From the NCBI RefSeq assembly GCF_040581485.1, contig NC_090130.1, forward strand, positions 7,130,001 to 7,194,000: a stretch of DNA of 64,000 bases, written 5' to 3'. A program made the position numbers and the translations under genes. Below the pieces are notes generated by a model that was not told the origin of the DNA, searched no databases, and was given only the letters and a program-made list of their open reading frames with translations. Shown in pieces: positions 49,701-62,529 of this stretch (its first letter is position 1; each line of letters begins with the position of its first letter). The stretch comes from Linepithema humile (taxonomy: Eukaryota > Arthropoda > Insecta > Hymenoptera > Formicidae).

Positions 49701-51566
49701 TGTAAGATTTTAAAAGATTTTCTGAGATTACACATACTTGTTGAGAGAAGGATGTCACAAGGTGCTAATTGACATATGAATAAACCGGTTAGAAGATTAA
49801 TTGCTTTATTATCTGTGCGTGTAAAAACCGCGTACGTTATTAATCCGTTTTAACCAACCACTGAGAAATTGAAACGGCCGAGCGTGAGACAAAAGCGTGA
49901 GACGCACGGCCACGTGCTGCTGTAACACCGCAACGTCAAAAGTGTTCACGCGAGTTATTTAAAAATCGTAAAAGCCGATAGAGACCGTTTTGTTCTCGCG
50001 GAAGGGCGGTCGAGGGAGAGAGATGGAAGAATCGTGCGGTCGAAGAAGATGACTCTCCCTCTCTCTCGTTCTCTTTCTCTTGCCCGAGTAGAGGGGTGCA
50101 TTTAAAGTAATGGCGTTTCACTGGAGATGCTATAAATTTATCTGCCATAACTTGTTATACGCGGCTCTCTTCGCGTATTTATACATGCCTTCGTGGCCAC
50201 ACACAGATTCCGCCACGGCGAGTCGCTCTGTTCTGTTTCGCTCGGTCGAGTTATGGCGGCCTGACGTCGATGGAATAGGGCGTGGATGGGAGGGCAGGAA
50301 GATGGTGGGACTGAGACACTCTGCCTTTCGCCGAATCATTCGGATCAGCAACAATCGCTGCCTGCCAGTAGTGCGCGAAAACGGCCTTTGAAATGCATTC
50401 ACGAGTGAAAAGTATATCATCATTTCTTGGTGGCTGATTGTCGGGCGAGTCGTCGAGTTGCGGCAGCACGCCGCTATTCATTAGCCTGATTATGGAAATT
50501 AGAAATCGGCAAAAATTACACGAGTTTGAAACCGAGAGTTTCTTGGAAATTATCCAAAGCGATCATGGACATGCGATGTTGGGAAATTAGTTACTTAAAG
50601 AGTTAAGTAAATCCTAGGCTTTCTGCCGTATACTCAACCTCAAACCGAGTTCGAAGTTTCACGTTGGTACGCGCCGGTGACTCTTGTATCTGTAGTCCTA
50701 GCTGCTGTAACATATACAAATGCCAGTGCATGCATAATTTATGACGTTGAGTAGGAACAAATAATAATATTCTTATCACATCCATTAGACAAATTACAAT
50801 GTTTATGTTAACACAGGAACTCTCCATGTGTCCATATAACGCACCTGGGGCAGAAACCGAGATATATTCAGAGAAATTTTAAATATACGTTTTATTCAAC
50901 TCGCATCGACGCGCGCCGTCGTTGGGAGAGAAACGTTTGTACCACAAGGATACAAGTACACATCAGTTCGTTCGAGGGTGGGTAGGTAATGATACGGGCG
51001 AAGGTATCAGAGCGAGAGAATCTGAAGTGGCTCGAAGAGTACTATAACATGCCCTTAAGGGACGTACGTACACCTTCAGATTCCCGCAAGAGTATAAGAC
51101 GAGAAAACAGACGTTAACGTGTCAAACGCATTTAGCTTCCTCGCGAGATTCACTTGTTAACGCGAATATTTAGTCTCCGATTAAGAAACTTTTCTTAATC
51201 CGCTGACTGTAATAAGCAAGCTTTGTTTAGCTGTTTTCGCGAATACTCTTTTCTGAAACTAATGAGAAAAAAATATATCAAATTGCGACAATGGAAAATA
51301 AAATATTCGCGGACAATCTTTTAAGCTACTTTTCCTCATTAGACCACAGAAAAGTGAGCATCAGATCAACCGATGAATTCTCATAATTAGAAATAAAAAT
51401 CAATTCTATATAGTATCGTTCTCGAGCACGAATCAACTCTTTCATGACGAAGATGCTCGCTGTCGATTTTCTTTGTCGTTAGCCCGCGGCCAATACTTGC
51501 CCGGCTGGTCGGCTAACTTTTAAACAAGACTTAACTAATTTTCAGATAGTTTAATATCTTACGTAC
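46737..51566. other. non-coding stretch, possible intron between two minus-strand exons
   Basis: If the candidate exon at 51567-51729 is real, this 4.8-kb segment would be one intron. It has CpG-rich islands (about 47500-47890, 48780-49200 and 49860-50100) separated by AT-rich DNA, and no convincing frame. A perfect 10-bp inverted repeat lies at 51179-51200. Confidence 0.4.
51179..51200. repeat. perfect 10-bp inverted repeat with 2-nt spacer
   Basis: GATTAAGAAA and its exact complement TTTCTTAATC are separated by CT. A near-palindrome of this type could be a dimeric protein-binding site. Unsupported beyond symmetry. Confidence 0.5.
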
Positions 51567-51729
51567 CTCTCGCGCGCGCGACTGAGGCGGGTGAACGACT
51601 TAAGTCGGGACGGCTGGCTCGTCTCTGTCGTGGCGAGGAAGGAGAACGAAGGAAGAAGGAGGCTGGGGTGGGCAAGGGGGGCTGTAAGGGGTGGAGCGAG
51701 AGGGTGGATGAGCCTGGAAGCGAAGTGGG
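51567..51729 (-). CDS. candidate upstream exon, Ser/Pro-rich, ending in phase 1
   Basis: On the minus strand the segment follows CACTCAG (acceptor, with a modest tract) and ends at GAGAG before gtacgtaag, a strong donor. The 163 bp are open and give a Ser/Pro/Arg-rich peptide beginning PTSLPGSSTLSLHPLQ and ending SRSPASVARAR. Reading past the donor hits TAA within three codons. Its exit phase (1) matches the entry phase of the exon at 46736-46626, and the join would create a valine codon (G|TT). Alternative acceptors exist inside (CCAG, TACAG). Low-complexity pyrimidine richness on this strand also produces open frames by chance, so the support is mainly the donor and the phase match. Confidence 0.27.
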
Positions 51730-52173
51730 CTGAGTGACGTGTAAAGACACCTCCACGTCCCGAAGAATTTAACTAATTATAATATGGGATAAACGGTTTA
51801 TTCCCGCCTGGCAACCTACTCGGAGCGATACTGATACCACCTCTTGCTCTCCCCTGCATCCTACGTTCTATCACCCCGCCCTCTTCTTCGGGATCCGCGC
51901 AACCCGCCGCGACTTGGCACACGTCACAGAAGTTAGCGAGTCGAGACGCGGGGGCACCGGGCCATGATTAGGCCAGATTATGGAGGTTGAACTTTGATCG
52001 TCTCGTGGATGACGCGGGAGGAAGCGCGGATTTCCGTTCTTCGACGTGCGCCCCCCCTTCTTGGATGCTTCTGCCGCAAAATTTATACCATCAATTTTCC
52101 TATTCGATTACATGTACAGAAATCTGACTAATCAGATTTTTTGTGTGATATGTTCTTTTTCTTGTGACATTAT

Positions 52174-52174
<1 letters not shown>

Positions 52175-52234
<60 letters not shown>
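52175..52234. repeat. (CT)30 microsatellite
   Basis: Sixty base pairs of uninterrupted CT, followed by a short TA tract at about 52302-52317. Confidence 0.97.
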
Positions 52235-52237
<3 letters not shown>

Positions 52238-54609
52238 TCCATTTACGTGTACAATACTTTTATTAAGATAATATATTTCGATCTTAAGATGTTGCTATAT
52301 TTATATATATATATATATTTACCGCAGTATCGATTAATTCAAATAATCAGACATCTTTTAATTTACATTGCCAGAATTCTTATTTAGCGCTGTTTAATAT
52401 TGTACGAATCAAATATTAAATATTAGTATAAAAGTATTTTATAAAATAATTTTTAATCTGAGGATGCATTTCCTAATCATATTGAATTTATGTATTCTTG
52501 AAACAGCTGTTGTAACATAAAAGATACGGATACGAGAGAAACCTGGCTGTTAAATTGTCAAGTTCATTAATTAATTTAATATAAATCCTAAAAAGGAGCC
52601 GCTTGTACGGGCATCAAATCTGAATGCCGATGTGGGAAACGGCGCTCTGCTAAATCGTTAAGTAAGGATCGGTACACCCGGTATAGTCTCGGAAAGGAGC
52701 CGCGCACGGGTTACACGGTCTCGCCCGTAATCTCTATACGACCGATTACGATCCGTGTAATATATGGAGCACCGCCATACGGCTTTATCGCCAACCGTAC
52801 GTATACCGATCGTTTCGAGAAAGAATCTCGACGTTGCCGCTGGGGAAGATTGCCGCACGCGGCATCTCCCGGAAGTGCAACAGCGAGATGGATTATACGA
52901 AGCACGTCTGTAACTTTTAACGTTCTCGGACAGAGAACGAGAGATTTTCCCCATCGACAGACACCAATTAAAAATATTAAAAACACTTTTATGTAGAGAC
53001 AAGGCATATCATTTAATAATTACAGACTTATATTTATTCTCTTGTAATTACTGAAAATAATATAATTCTATTTTTACGCACATTAATTAGCCACTCGTGT
53101 CATTTATCTATATTTTTTTAGTGGATAATTTTAAATAGAACAGTTTTCACATAAAGTTTTCATTTGTTAAATAATGTAGTTATAATTTTTCGATGTAATA
53201 ATTCTTACTTTGTTAAAGCGAATTATGACAGGAATCTATCTGAGGCGCGTGAGCGAAGATCTCGAATTTCAAAGGAACATTAGCACGGTATTATTATTCT
53301 GACAGGATTTTAATTTGGTTCTCGACTGGCATCCGTGAGAAGTTTGACTCCAATTTTGTGGGGTATTCCAATATGTAGGGTCCGAGCATGTGTATCGATA
53401 TTGACAAGGGTACTGTCCACGTGACGTTTCGGCCAGAAGGGCTCGGAATACTCCCCCCCGACGCAGTTCGAGCCGCAGCAGGGGTCACACACAAATTATA
53501 ACTGCCGGACGTGATGCTAATCTGGAGAAAGTTTGGAAAAGTCAGGTTGATTGATTCTAATTTATACGCACCGCGGTGGTACACTTTGAACGAGTATGCT
53601 AAATCCACGGGAATCTTCGGAATCGAAACCGCCCGCCCGTGGATATACCAGTCTAGTCAACCCCTTCGACGTATAACACACTAAATTTTAAATTTTAATT
53701 GCCGTCATGTGTATCCGTCAAAAAACAAAACTGATCTATATTGAAAAGTTAGGCACGGTAAAATAGAAACAGTTTCCCGATTATGGAAATTGGTGTTACA
53801 AAACTATCGCACCGTAAACGCGTATTGAATTGTGTGAAAATGGGAAAACGTAAGTCCTTAATGCTATCGAGAATCACGCTCCGCCTATTTCCAGGCGCAA
53901 CACAGTTCACCGAGGGTGTAATTTTTTGTGCTTTCCGCCGACTTCCCGAAGCTCTTCTTCGATCAGCCAAGGCGAGCGCGATACACATGTGTAGGGCACC
54001 GCGTACAATGCCATCTCCGGATTACTCATCCTCGGCGATGCGCGATCGACGAATGCGGCCGCGCCAGTGGGGGAAAATTTATGAAAGTAATCCGGCCTCG
54101 CTCTTGACTGCTGATCGGCGTGGGAGCCGGCGATGTATTTTTATTGTAGCCTCCGCCGTTGCTACGAGAAATCAAACTTTCCGACCGATAAAATACGACG
54201 CAACGGATATACGGAATAAAAGACGTGGGGTGTCACCTGTCTGTATGCTCAACAGGTAACTCCCCCATTGTCGGAGCCGGGCCTCACGTGTGCGTACCCG
54301 CCGTAGTTGCAGGTTCACGCGTGTACTGCGCGTGTGGATGGGTGGGTGTGTGTATGTGTGGATTTGTGCCTCGCCAGATTAGAGGGGATAGCGATGCGCG
54401 ATGCGGGAAGGGGTCAGAACTATCGAAAGACTGGTTTTCTCATCTAGCGGACCTGAAAATCTCCCTCGCCCGATCAATTCACGCGTTTCGCGCCAATGCT
54501 CGGTCTTGAAGCATCCGTATCGATCGACCGCGGGATTAAAACTTTTTCTACGGAAACACATGTGAAAGTGTTATCTATTGTTTCTATTTTTGTTACGTTT
54601 ATTATTGCA

Positions 54610-54621
54610 TTTTTTTTTTTT
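54610..54621 (+). repeat. T12 homopolymer
   Basis: A run of 12 T located about 90 bp before the hairpin at 54709. Confidence 0.9.
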
Positions 54622-54708
54622 ATAGAATTCGAAAGCTTATTTAATATAATTGAAAAATCTATAAATTATTAATTGCGCGTGTAAACTTTTATGATCGCTC
54701 ATACGATC

Positions 54709-54783
54709 GCTCGAGGAACGGCATGCGTAATCTTCGATTAATGTGCATACCTATTCGTTCGAAGATACGCAAGCCGATCGAGC
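54709..54783. ncRNA. candidate pre-miRNA-like hairpin, 75 nt
   Basis: The 5' arm pairs with the 3' arm in four blocks: GCTCGA with TCGAGC, CGGC with GCCG, TGCGTA with TACGCA, and TCTTCGA with TCGAAGA. That is 23 Watson-Crick pairs, interrupted by a 4:1 internal loop, an A-A mismatch and one bulged A, around a terminal loop of about 20 nt. Arm spacing, length and small internal loops fit an animal miRNA precursor. It sits in otherwise unstructured AT-rich DNA. I do not recognise the arms as a known insect miRNA, and the transcribed strand cannot be told because both complements fold. Confidence 0.35.
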
Positions 54784-55874
54784 AATGTGATTTTTTTCTT
54801 ATTTCTGTTGGGAATTATGTCATGCATAAAAGCTGGAGCGTGACGATCTTCCGAGGCTAGATGTACGCAGCCGTAAAACTGGCTTTTGGCTCTTTCCACA
54901 AAAGAGCGAGATGAGATAACGCGAAAAAGATCGCCGAAAAATACATCCGCTTCTTTGAGAGAATATAAACTGTCGAGTTTATCCGAAGGATCAGACAGTG
55001 GTTATAGTAAAGCACAGTAAAGTGCTTATCGCATAAAAATGGGATAAATTTTAACGAGCTAAAGCATTAGCAAGCCAACGGCGGAACTAATTGTGGATCA
55101 AGATCAGAAACGATCACGGCCGCTATCTGTGTCGGTACGGCGGAAACGAGTTTTCTAATTGGTACAAACGATATAACCAGTTTTATGTGGAGAATCTGAT
55201 TGAGCTGCGATCATAAATCTGATTCTATTCCTAGTCGATCTCTCTCTCTCTCTCACTCGATACGATGCATTGATATTTTATCGCGGCTGTGTACCTTTAA
55301 AAACAAGCACCACTTTTAATTGACTTCACAAAGACAAATTTATCTCCAGTAGTCTTAAGTGATCACAACGTTTCTTTTATATTTCTAAAATAATAAAAAT
55401 TTTTGTTTTTATTGAAAAGCATAAATAAATTCACAGTAATGTGATAGAGAGTGATGAGAAATCACATTGGAAAAAAATTATCGTGTGATCTCGGCGCAAT
55501 CTGAAATATATATATATATATCCCTCTCTTGTAAGATATATTAAAAAGATTAACAAAACAGTAATCTCACATTCGTTAAGTTGAATTCGAACGTCGACGA
55601 CCGATGCACCCGTCGAAGCTGGCCTTGGGCTCCAAGTCCGACCGTTGCTCATTCTCTACGCCCATCGCCGATCGAAGGTCACCCGATATATTATGGCCCG
55701 AAATCGAATGCGTTCATCCGGCAGGCATTCCAACGAGACGACCAAGTCGAAAGAGAGAAAGGATGCTGGGAGGAAAAAAGGTGCGCCTATGGAAGGGTAA
55801 AAAAAAACCGCGAACGAAACGTCGAGATGCAGACGGATGGCGTGCTACGATCGAGTCTTGTTTCTCGGCTACGA

Positions 55875-55898
55875 AAGCTACCAGAAGAGCTACCAGAA
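55875..55898 (+). repeat. 12-bp tandem duplication
   Basis: The unit AGCTACCAGAAG occurs twice in direct tandem. Confidence 0.8.
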
Positions 55899-58800
55899 GC
55901 CCTTCAGCCCGGCAGGGCGTAGCCCGCAGGCTTGATCATTACCGACATTGTCCGCTAATGGATATTTATGAATGCACCAATCAACGCCACCACTACCGGG
56001 CTTCAATGCAATCAGAATCGATTATATAGATTTCGCCCGCGGGCACAACCTTCGGCCGTCCTTGCAAAACTCTTGCGACGCGTCAATGAACCATTGCACC
56101 TGATGATCTTTTGCATCGGTAGCTTCTTAAACCGTTTTGTCCCGTGAATATGGACTACTCCTCGCGTTCGAGGCCCACGCATCTCTATTGATGATCCCCG
56201 AGATGTGTTCGTTACGCATTTCCTGTCCACGTATCTCAAATATATTACGCTGCTAGTTATATGCCCTTTGAAACGATCGCACTATACATAATGTATGATA
56301 TATAAAAAAGATACGAGAGATATAAAAGTTATATTCGCAAAAATGCTACGCCAAAGGCAATATTCCAATTCACTTAATAATCTCTCTTTCGTTGGAGTTT
56401 ATAAATATTATCGTTTCGACATTAATGTTAAAGGGAATTTATTTTAGACATCGGTACGTGGAATACCCGCTTTGTTCATCAAACACGTCTGTCACCAGAC
56501 ACCCTGTATACCTTCCGAGAGCGGCTTCGTGTCGTCGGGGACACTTCTGAGAGCACCTTTTGATCTCACCGCCCGCGGATCGCTTTTGTTTCCACCCTCT
56601 TCCGCGACTTGAAGAAACAAAGACCGATCGGCCGGACTAATGAGGCCCCGCTAGCCCCGGGGCACTGTGCGTGTCGTGACGTAATCGCAACATTTTTAAA
56701 AAGTCACGAATGCGTTTAGCCTGCGTCTGCGCGCTGAATGTTCTTACGGGGCATAACGCGCCGTGGCCGCGCTGCGTATAATATCGCATAAGGCCCGGCG
56801 TGCATTGTATGTTTACGAGTCGGCCAGAGGCCCGAGAGGTGCCGCGGGGGCTATTGCGGGGTGTCGGGCAACACGTGTCCGTATCGACGAGGATGTATCG
56901 ACGGCAGCTCAGCGCCTCCGGCTATATCCGCGTGTGGTCGCCGATGCGGACTTGAAGAGAGGACCGTGCAGCGCATTAAGCGTATCCCTTCTCTCGTAGG
57001 GCGAGCCGCCTTCGGCAGATATTGCGCGGGAATATTGGGACTTTACGCGTTTCCATCCCGCAAGAGACGATCGAGCCGCGCGGTGCCTTCGTGGTGTTGT
57101 CGCTGGAGGCTGTGTGATATGTACACGGATAGTAAAAGATCGATGCGGCGATAAATCCGTGATATGATTGAATACGGATAGAATAATGCATAATGAAAAT
57201 TCGAATAGAGATTGTCAGATTTAACTTATCCCGTATATTGAAAGCTCCAGTCATCAATACAATGTAAATTCATGTTTTATATTCACTATTTGAATTTATC
57301 ATGAAGCAGTTTTAAAATTGCGGTAAAAATAAAGACCAAGAAACATATGTAGAATTGTTCAAAAACGTGTATGTATCTGGAAATCTTTGAAATATGATCG
57401 AACAACGTAAATATATTATATATTGTTACTCTATAATTATTCTTAATATTCTATAGATGGTTATATTACGCAAATATAAATGCGACACGATTCCATTATT
57501 GTCTCTCCCTCTTTCGAAAAACGCATTACAATCTTTTTGAGTGATTTATCAGGTTCATTGAAAATTCTCAAGGTAGCATTCGTTTTGGTGTTGCAGAGAA
57601 CCCGTTGCAAGATCTGGTTTTAAGATGGATTATACTGATATATTTTCGATATACAGACGAAAGGTGTCCAGCGTAGGTAGGGTGTTAAGTTATGGGATAT
57701 ACGCATTTACAAACGTAAAGCCGAAGTACGAATAACTCGACCGCGTTGCCCGGTTAGCTATGGATTTTATAGCCAATTCATTTTATATGTTATTTCGCCA
57801 TGAAATCGTCGTTATGCCGTGGCACATGAGTGTGCTCTATCTGCCGAAGGATAAATGCGTGGAAAACGCATTTCGTTGTATACAGATCCAATCAAGTTAT
57901 CTAGAATGTGAATTATAGCGATAGTCGCACGTATCTGTTTATTTCTGCTGGAGTTAAATATCAGTTTTTATATTATAAAATAACGTATTTCATAAAATGT
58001 AGCAAATAATCACTAAAATATCCGTCGTTATTAATAAATTAATCTTCTTGCTGTTTTTATCATAATTAAAAAAATTACAATTTAGAAATATTATTCACAA
58101 ATGTAGATTGTAAAAAGTACGACTTAGAGAGTAACTTTTATTCCTTTGGTCTTGATGTTAAACCTTTCTCAAGATCTCCGAGACTTGTCCAATGCGCATT
58201 TGTGCGCTGGAATCGACGCGGGGACGGCTCAGTTCGCCAATGACGGCGTGGATCGGCGGATACCGAGGCAGTAGCATCATCAGAATGAAGAACGACTCGG
58301 AGGTGTCCACCTAAGGTTACTAATGATCCCGTGGGCACCGTAGAATACATATGGAGCGGCCAGTCTGAATTAAAATCGCTCGGGCTATAGCAACGCGGGC
58401 TACCTACCCTTCTCTTCTCCTATGATTAATGGAGAGTTCACACTCAGAATGCACACATAGGATAATTAAGGGGATATATTCCGGCCACCGAGTCTACGTA
58501 TAGTTTGAAGGATGTAACGGGTGGAGAGTTCGTCAGCGTCGTTCATTGATTTCGCAGCATTTAGGTCTATTTATATACGTTCCAAAGAAACGGAAGCTCC
58601 GATGATTCATAAGTTGTTGTGAGCATGTGATTATGCGAGATCATTTGAAATCAAGTTGATTGCACACGCCAGAAGAACATCGATTACAAAAATATTCCGA
58701 CGTTCGTGTGTGCGAAATAAACTTTCTATAAATAGAAGCGATCGTGTAAAAAAATTTATAAGTCATTTCAACTTTCAATAATTTCAATAAATATAATTGC

Positions 58801-59288
58801 GAAATTAAACCAACTGATAATGTGATGTGAGAAATAATTTTGACGAAATCATAGATATCTGCAAAAGAAAGAATATCACTGCAACTTCAAAGAAAGCGTT
58901 TGCGAATTTATCGTTTTAAATATAACTTAAATCTCATGCCACATATGTTATCGCGCTGCAATATGAATGAGAAAAATCTGCGAAGGTCTGTTCGTTTCGC
59001 TAAGAACACCCGGTACAAACCATCTGCGCGGCAAGCTTTAAGATCCGTCGCATCATGCTACGTAGAAAGGGTGTCCTAATCATTAATTCAAGGATTAGGC
59101 GTAAACAAACGATGATTTGATAACGTCCAGAGAAGCGGAGCCGCCTCTTACCGGCTACCGGGCGCGGCTCGGCGGGGTCCAATGGAATCTCCACTTGATC
59201 CGTTCACGCACTATGCGTGCTGAAGGAGGATGGCGAACTCGCATAGGTACAGGTGGTATATCCGCTCGTTAATTATGTATACGACCTC

Positions 59289-59316
59289 GCGAGAATTACG
59301 ATCAATTAATTCTCGC
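59289..59316. repeat. perfect 10-bp hairpin
   Basis: GCGAGAATTA and TAATTCTCGC pair exactly around an 8-nt loop. Too short for a miRNA precursor; could be a symmetric binding site. Confidence 0.55.
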
Positions 59317-60202
59317 CGATGTCCATCCGCTGGCGAGAAACGAACGAGTCGGTGTGCACTTTTCCTCGCGTTACGTTTCTGCCGCACCTTAGCACGCGGA
59401 TGTAAATTAAGCCCCATCATAGCGCATTAGTTTGATAAGAGATCGTTAATAAATAGTGCGTTCATAGAAGTTAATTTGCGCGATGAAGTCTTCGATTATC
59501 ACATACGCAGCTATTTACAAAAATTGCATAATGTACAGATTTTATAGAAATTATATTTTTTATTTTCAAGTTAAAAGATCGATCGCTCAATATTTTTGTA
59601 TCAAAAAACTTATTCTTCTTATTATATAATTTTTTATTAATAACAATTGCAACGCGGGTTAAGATAATGAATTCAGTCAATCTTCTCGATGCGTTCGAAC
59701 GTGAGAGAGCAAATAATGTAGCGCGATGAGTTTTACCAGCGTTCCAATGAACACAACATTAATTGCGAGGTGGGCCGGAGGCGGTAACGCGGCGGAATTT
59801 ATAACCCGCCTAATCTGTGACAAATTGGTCGGGAAAAAAGTAAACTCCGTCTATACGAACATCACTCACACTCGCGGGCGGAAAACCATTCCCCGAGCGC
59901 GGTGGCATCGTTGCGCGCCGTCGGCGGATCTCAGGATGTCGGAACCGGCGAATAGGGAGGGGTTGGTTTCCAAAGGGGGTGGTACAGGCCACCGTAACCG
60001 AGAGGTAGATGGGGGCTCCGGATGGCGATGGCCCGCTCGTTGGCTCGTGGTAGTGTGTACGGGAGCGAAAAGAGCGCCATTCTTTTGTAAGAAGCTCACA
60101 TAAATTGCGACACCCAAGAGTTAAAAGCAGTCTTAAATTACGTGCCGTCGACTCCTTGATGAATTGAGTGCTCCCACCTTGCCCTCCGTCGCGTCCCACC
60201 CC

Positions 60203-60206
<4 letters not shown>

Positions 60207-60283
<77 letters not shown>
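60207..60283. repeat. (CT)n microsatellite, 77 bp
   Basis: Uninterrupted CT, the longest simple repeat in the window, flanked by CpG-rich sequence on both sides (CGCG before, CGCCG after). Confidence 0.97.
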
Positions 60284-60285
<2 letters not shown>

Positions 60286-61138
60286 CGTCGCCATCGTCGC
60301 TGCTTGGTACCCTCTCGGCTAGTGGTCGGGTGATATTATACATTGTTTTTACGTTCCTCTTACGGTCAGGCATCCGCAACCCCCACGTGCCTGGTAACTA
60401 GAGCAACTGGATATAACGAACGACTCCTTTATACCTGGCGAGGTTGTTTGCAAGGGTATTCTACGCCTCGCTCTTGGATCATCTTAGCGGGAGACTCTTC
60501 CTCGGATCACTTTCGAAATTATTCCAAGTATTCTTGCCGCGAACCCAGAAAAAAAGAAAGAAAAAGAGTGGAAGCGCTCGAAATATAAAATACGAGCGTT
60601 TTGCTTTTTCAAACGCGGCCTGTGAGAAAGCTACGAAGACAGCCAAAGATAACGATTGCAGACACTTCGGAGTGTTATCGCGTTTCTGTATCTGAGGTCT
60701 CGCGACCGCGCATGAAAGTAGCAGCTCCGAAAATTTTGTGACATTACGGACGTCTTGTGTAAGGGCGCGTTGGAGAGAAGCGCTTACAAAGGGAGTTGAT
60801 TCCAAGTAGGACGCCTGCCGTGGATAATCGTTTCTCGTTTTGATATCTTGAAAGCGGCCGACTGAAGTAAATCCAAGCGGGACAATTTGTTACAACAACG
60901 CGACCTTTACACTTTCGCCGCCGCCTGTGTGTGCGCGACTGCCGGCCAACCGGCAGCAGAACTGAACGCGGGGCCAGCGGCTGGTGCCATCGTCGGGATT
61001 TTATTATTCAGGTTCCTACACATCGTGAACTGCGGTGAAATCTTTATTTGGAATCATTCCAAGAACAATAACGTGTCCCCGTCTCATACCAACCGTCTCT
61101 TTTCTCTCCTATATCTCGCCGCCCTTTACGTTCTCTTC

Positions 61139-61170
61139 TCTCTCTCTCTTTCTCTCTCCCTCTCCCTCCC
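61139..61170. repeat. (CT)n pyrimidine tract
   Basis: CT repeats with TTT and CCC interruptions, continuing as CCCT units to about 61180. Confidence 0.85.
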
Positions 61171-62502
61171 TCCCGCGAGCAACGCCAAATAAAACTAAAC
61201 GTAACCCAGTTATTTTCTGTTTGTGCCGCCCGATGATTCCCTCAGATATGATGGCTTCTCTCTCGGTGCCTCTCCACTCGTTGGCAGTGGCGGCACGCGT
61301 GTATCATCGTGCATATAAATCAGTCCGCGAGGATCAGATAGGATTTCAGAAATATAAAATACACGGCAATATTAAAAAACGAAAGGGAGACGAGCCAGAG
61401 CGAGAAGTGTGGGAGAATGAGAAAATAAGAAAGATAGAAGAAAAAGAAAAGGGAAAGAAATCGGGAGAGAAACGCGAGAGAGGCTGTCGACGAACGAGAA
61501 ACGCGCACTGATTGATGGGCGCGATTCAGCGCGATAGAACCTGTTTACACAAATTTTGGATTAATTTATATACGCTGCGCTTTCGAAATCTGAAGAGACC
61601 GGAGTGGTTAATTTGTAGCGTGAAATAATAGAATAATAAAAAGTTTTAGATAAATGGCTGTATTGATGTACAGACAATATAGCATGTTCTTTTCAATAAA
61701 TTACATTTTTCTTTTTCCCGAAAGAAAGATATAATTTTTTTCAACGTTAAAAAATAATTTATCGATATTTTGAGTAAGAGACGGAATATATGAAATTCTA
61801 GTTTAAATAAATAATACGGCAGAAAGTATCTTTTGCAACATCCTGCAGACAACCTTTATGAAAGATGAAGGTTTGGAAAACCTTGATCGTGTTTGCGTGG
61901 CTGAGCTCTTTGTTCGGTAATAAGGATTCTGAGTGGTTCGAAAAGAGCAATTGGAGACGCAAAGGACAAAATCATTGTCCCCACTTGTCCTGCGTCGCCT
62001 GTCTCGCGGAACTGCGGTCCTTACCCGGTATTCGGCATTAGCCGCGATTATCATATTTTCGTTGGGGATCTGGTGCCATAAATTTGATCTCGTTATCTCG
62101 TTTACGGGCTGCACTCGTGCAACGAAGCGAGAGGGAAACGACGGCGAAGAAGCGAGCTCGGCGGAGAAGAAAGGGAAAAGAGCAGACGACATAGGAAAGT
62201 GAACGAAGATCAGAAATGTTTTAAGAGCCACCGGTATCCCGTTGTTGCCAAAAACGCTATTTTAGCCAAGCTTAGGTTTACACGATGGAATATTATCTTA
62301 AGCAGTAAAAAATATTTTAACGATACCTTATTCGAATTTTAGTAATCATTTAAAATTCCCGATAAATAAAATTCATAATTTTATCATCGACATCAATCAC
62401 CTACATATTTTTATTCGCACAACATGAGTCGATTTTTGTTAAACAATTAATTGTCGACAAGACTTTCATGCTAATTTCACGATGAGCAGGTAAAGCCACA
62501 TG

Positions 62503-62529
62503 ACACACACGTATACACACACACACACA
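62503..62529. repeat. (AC)n microsatellite, interrupted
   Basis: AC repeats broken by GTAT near the middle. Confidence 0.9.

Larger units (their letters stand above)
51730..54708. other. non-coding stretch, no supported gene
   Basis: Contains the 60-bp CT microsatellite and an AT-rich block at 52240-52600. All three minus-strand frames are open over about 53300-53500, and a 158-codon plus-strand frame starts at an ATG (53783-54259) and ends by a donor-like CAACAG before gtaact. Neither shows a domain or a matching partner exon. Confidence 0.45.

Noticed and set aside
59810..60379. 189-codon minus-strand frame with alternating Arg-Glu
   Set aside because: The repeat portion is translation of the CT/GA microsatellite, and the rest shows no recognisable domain.
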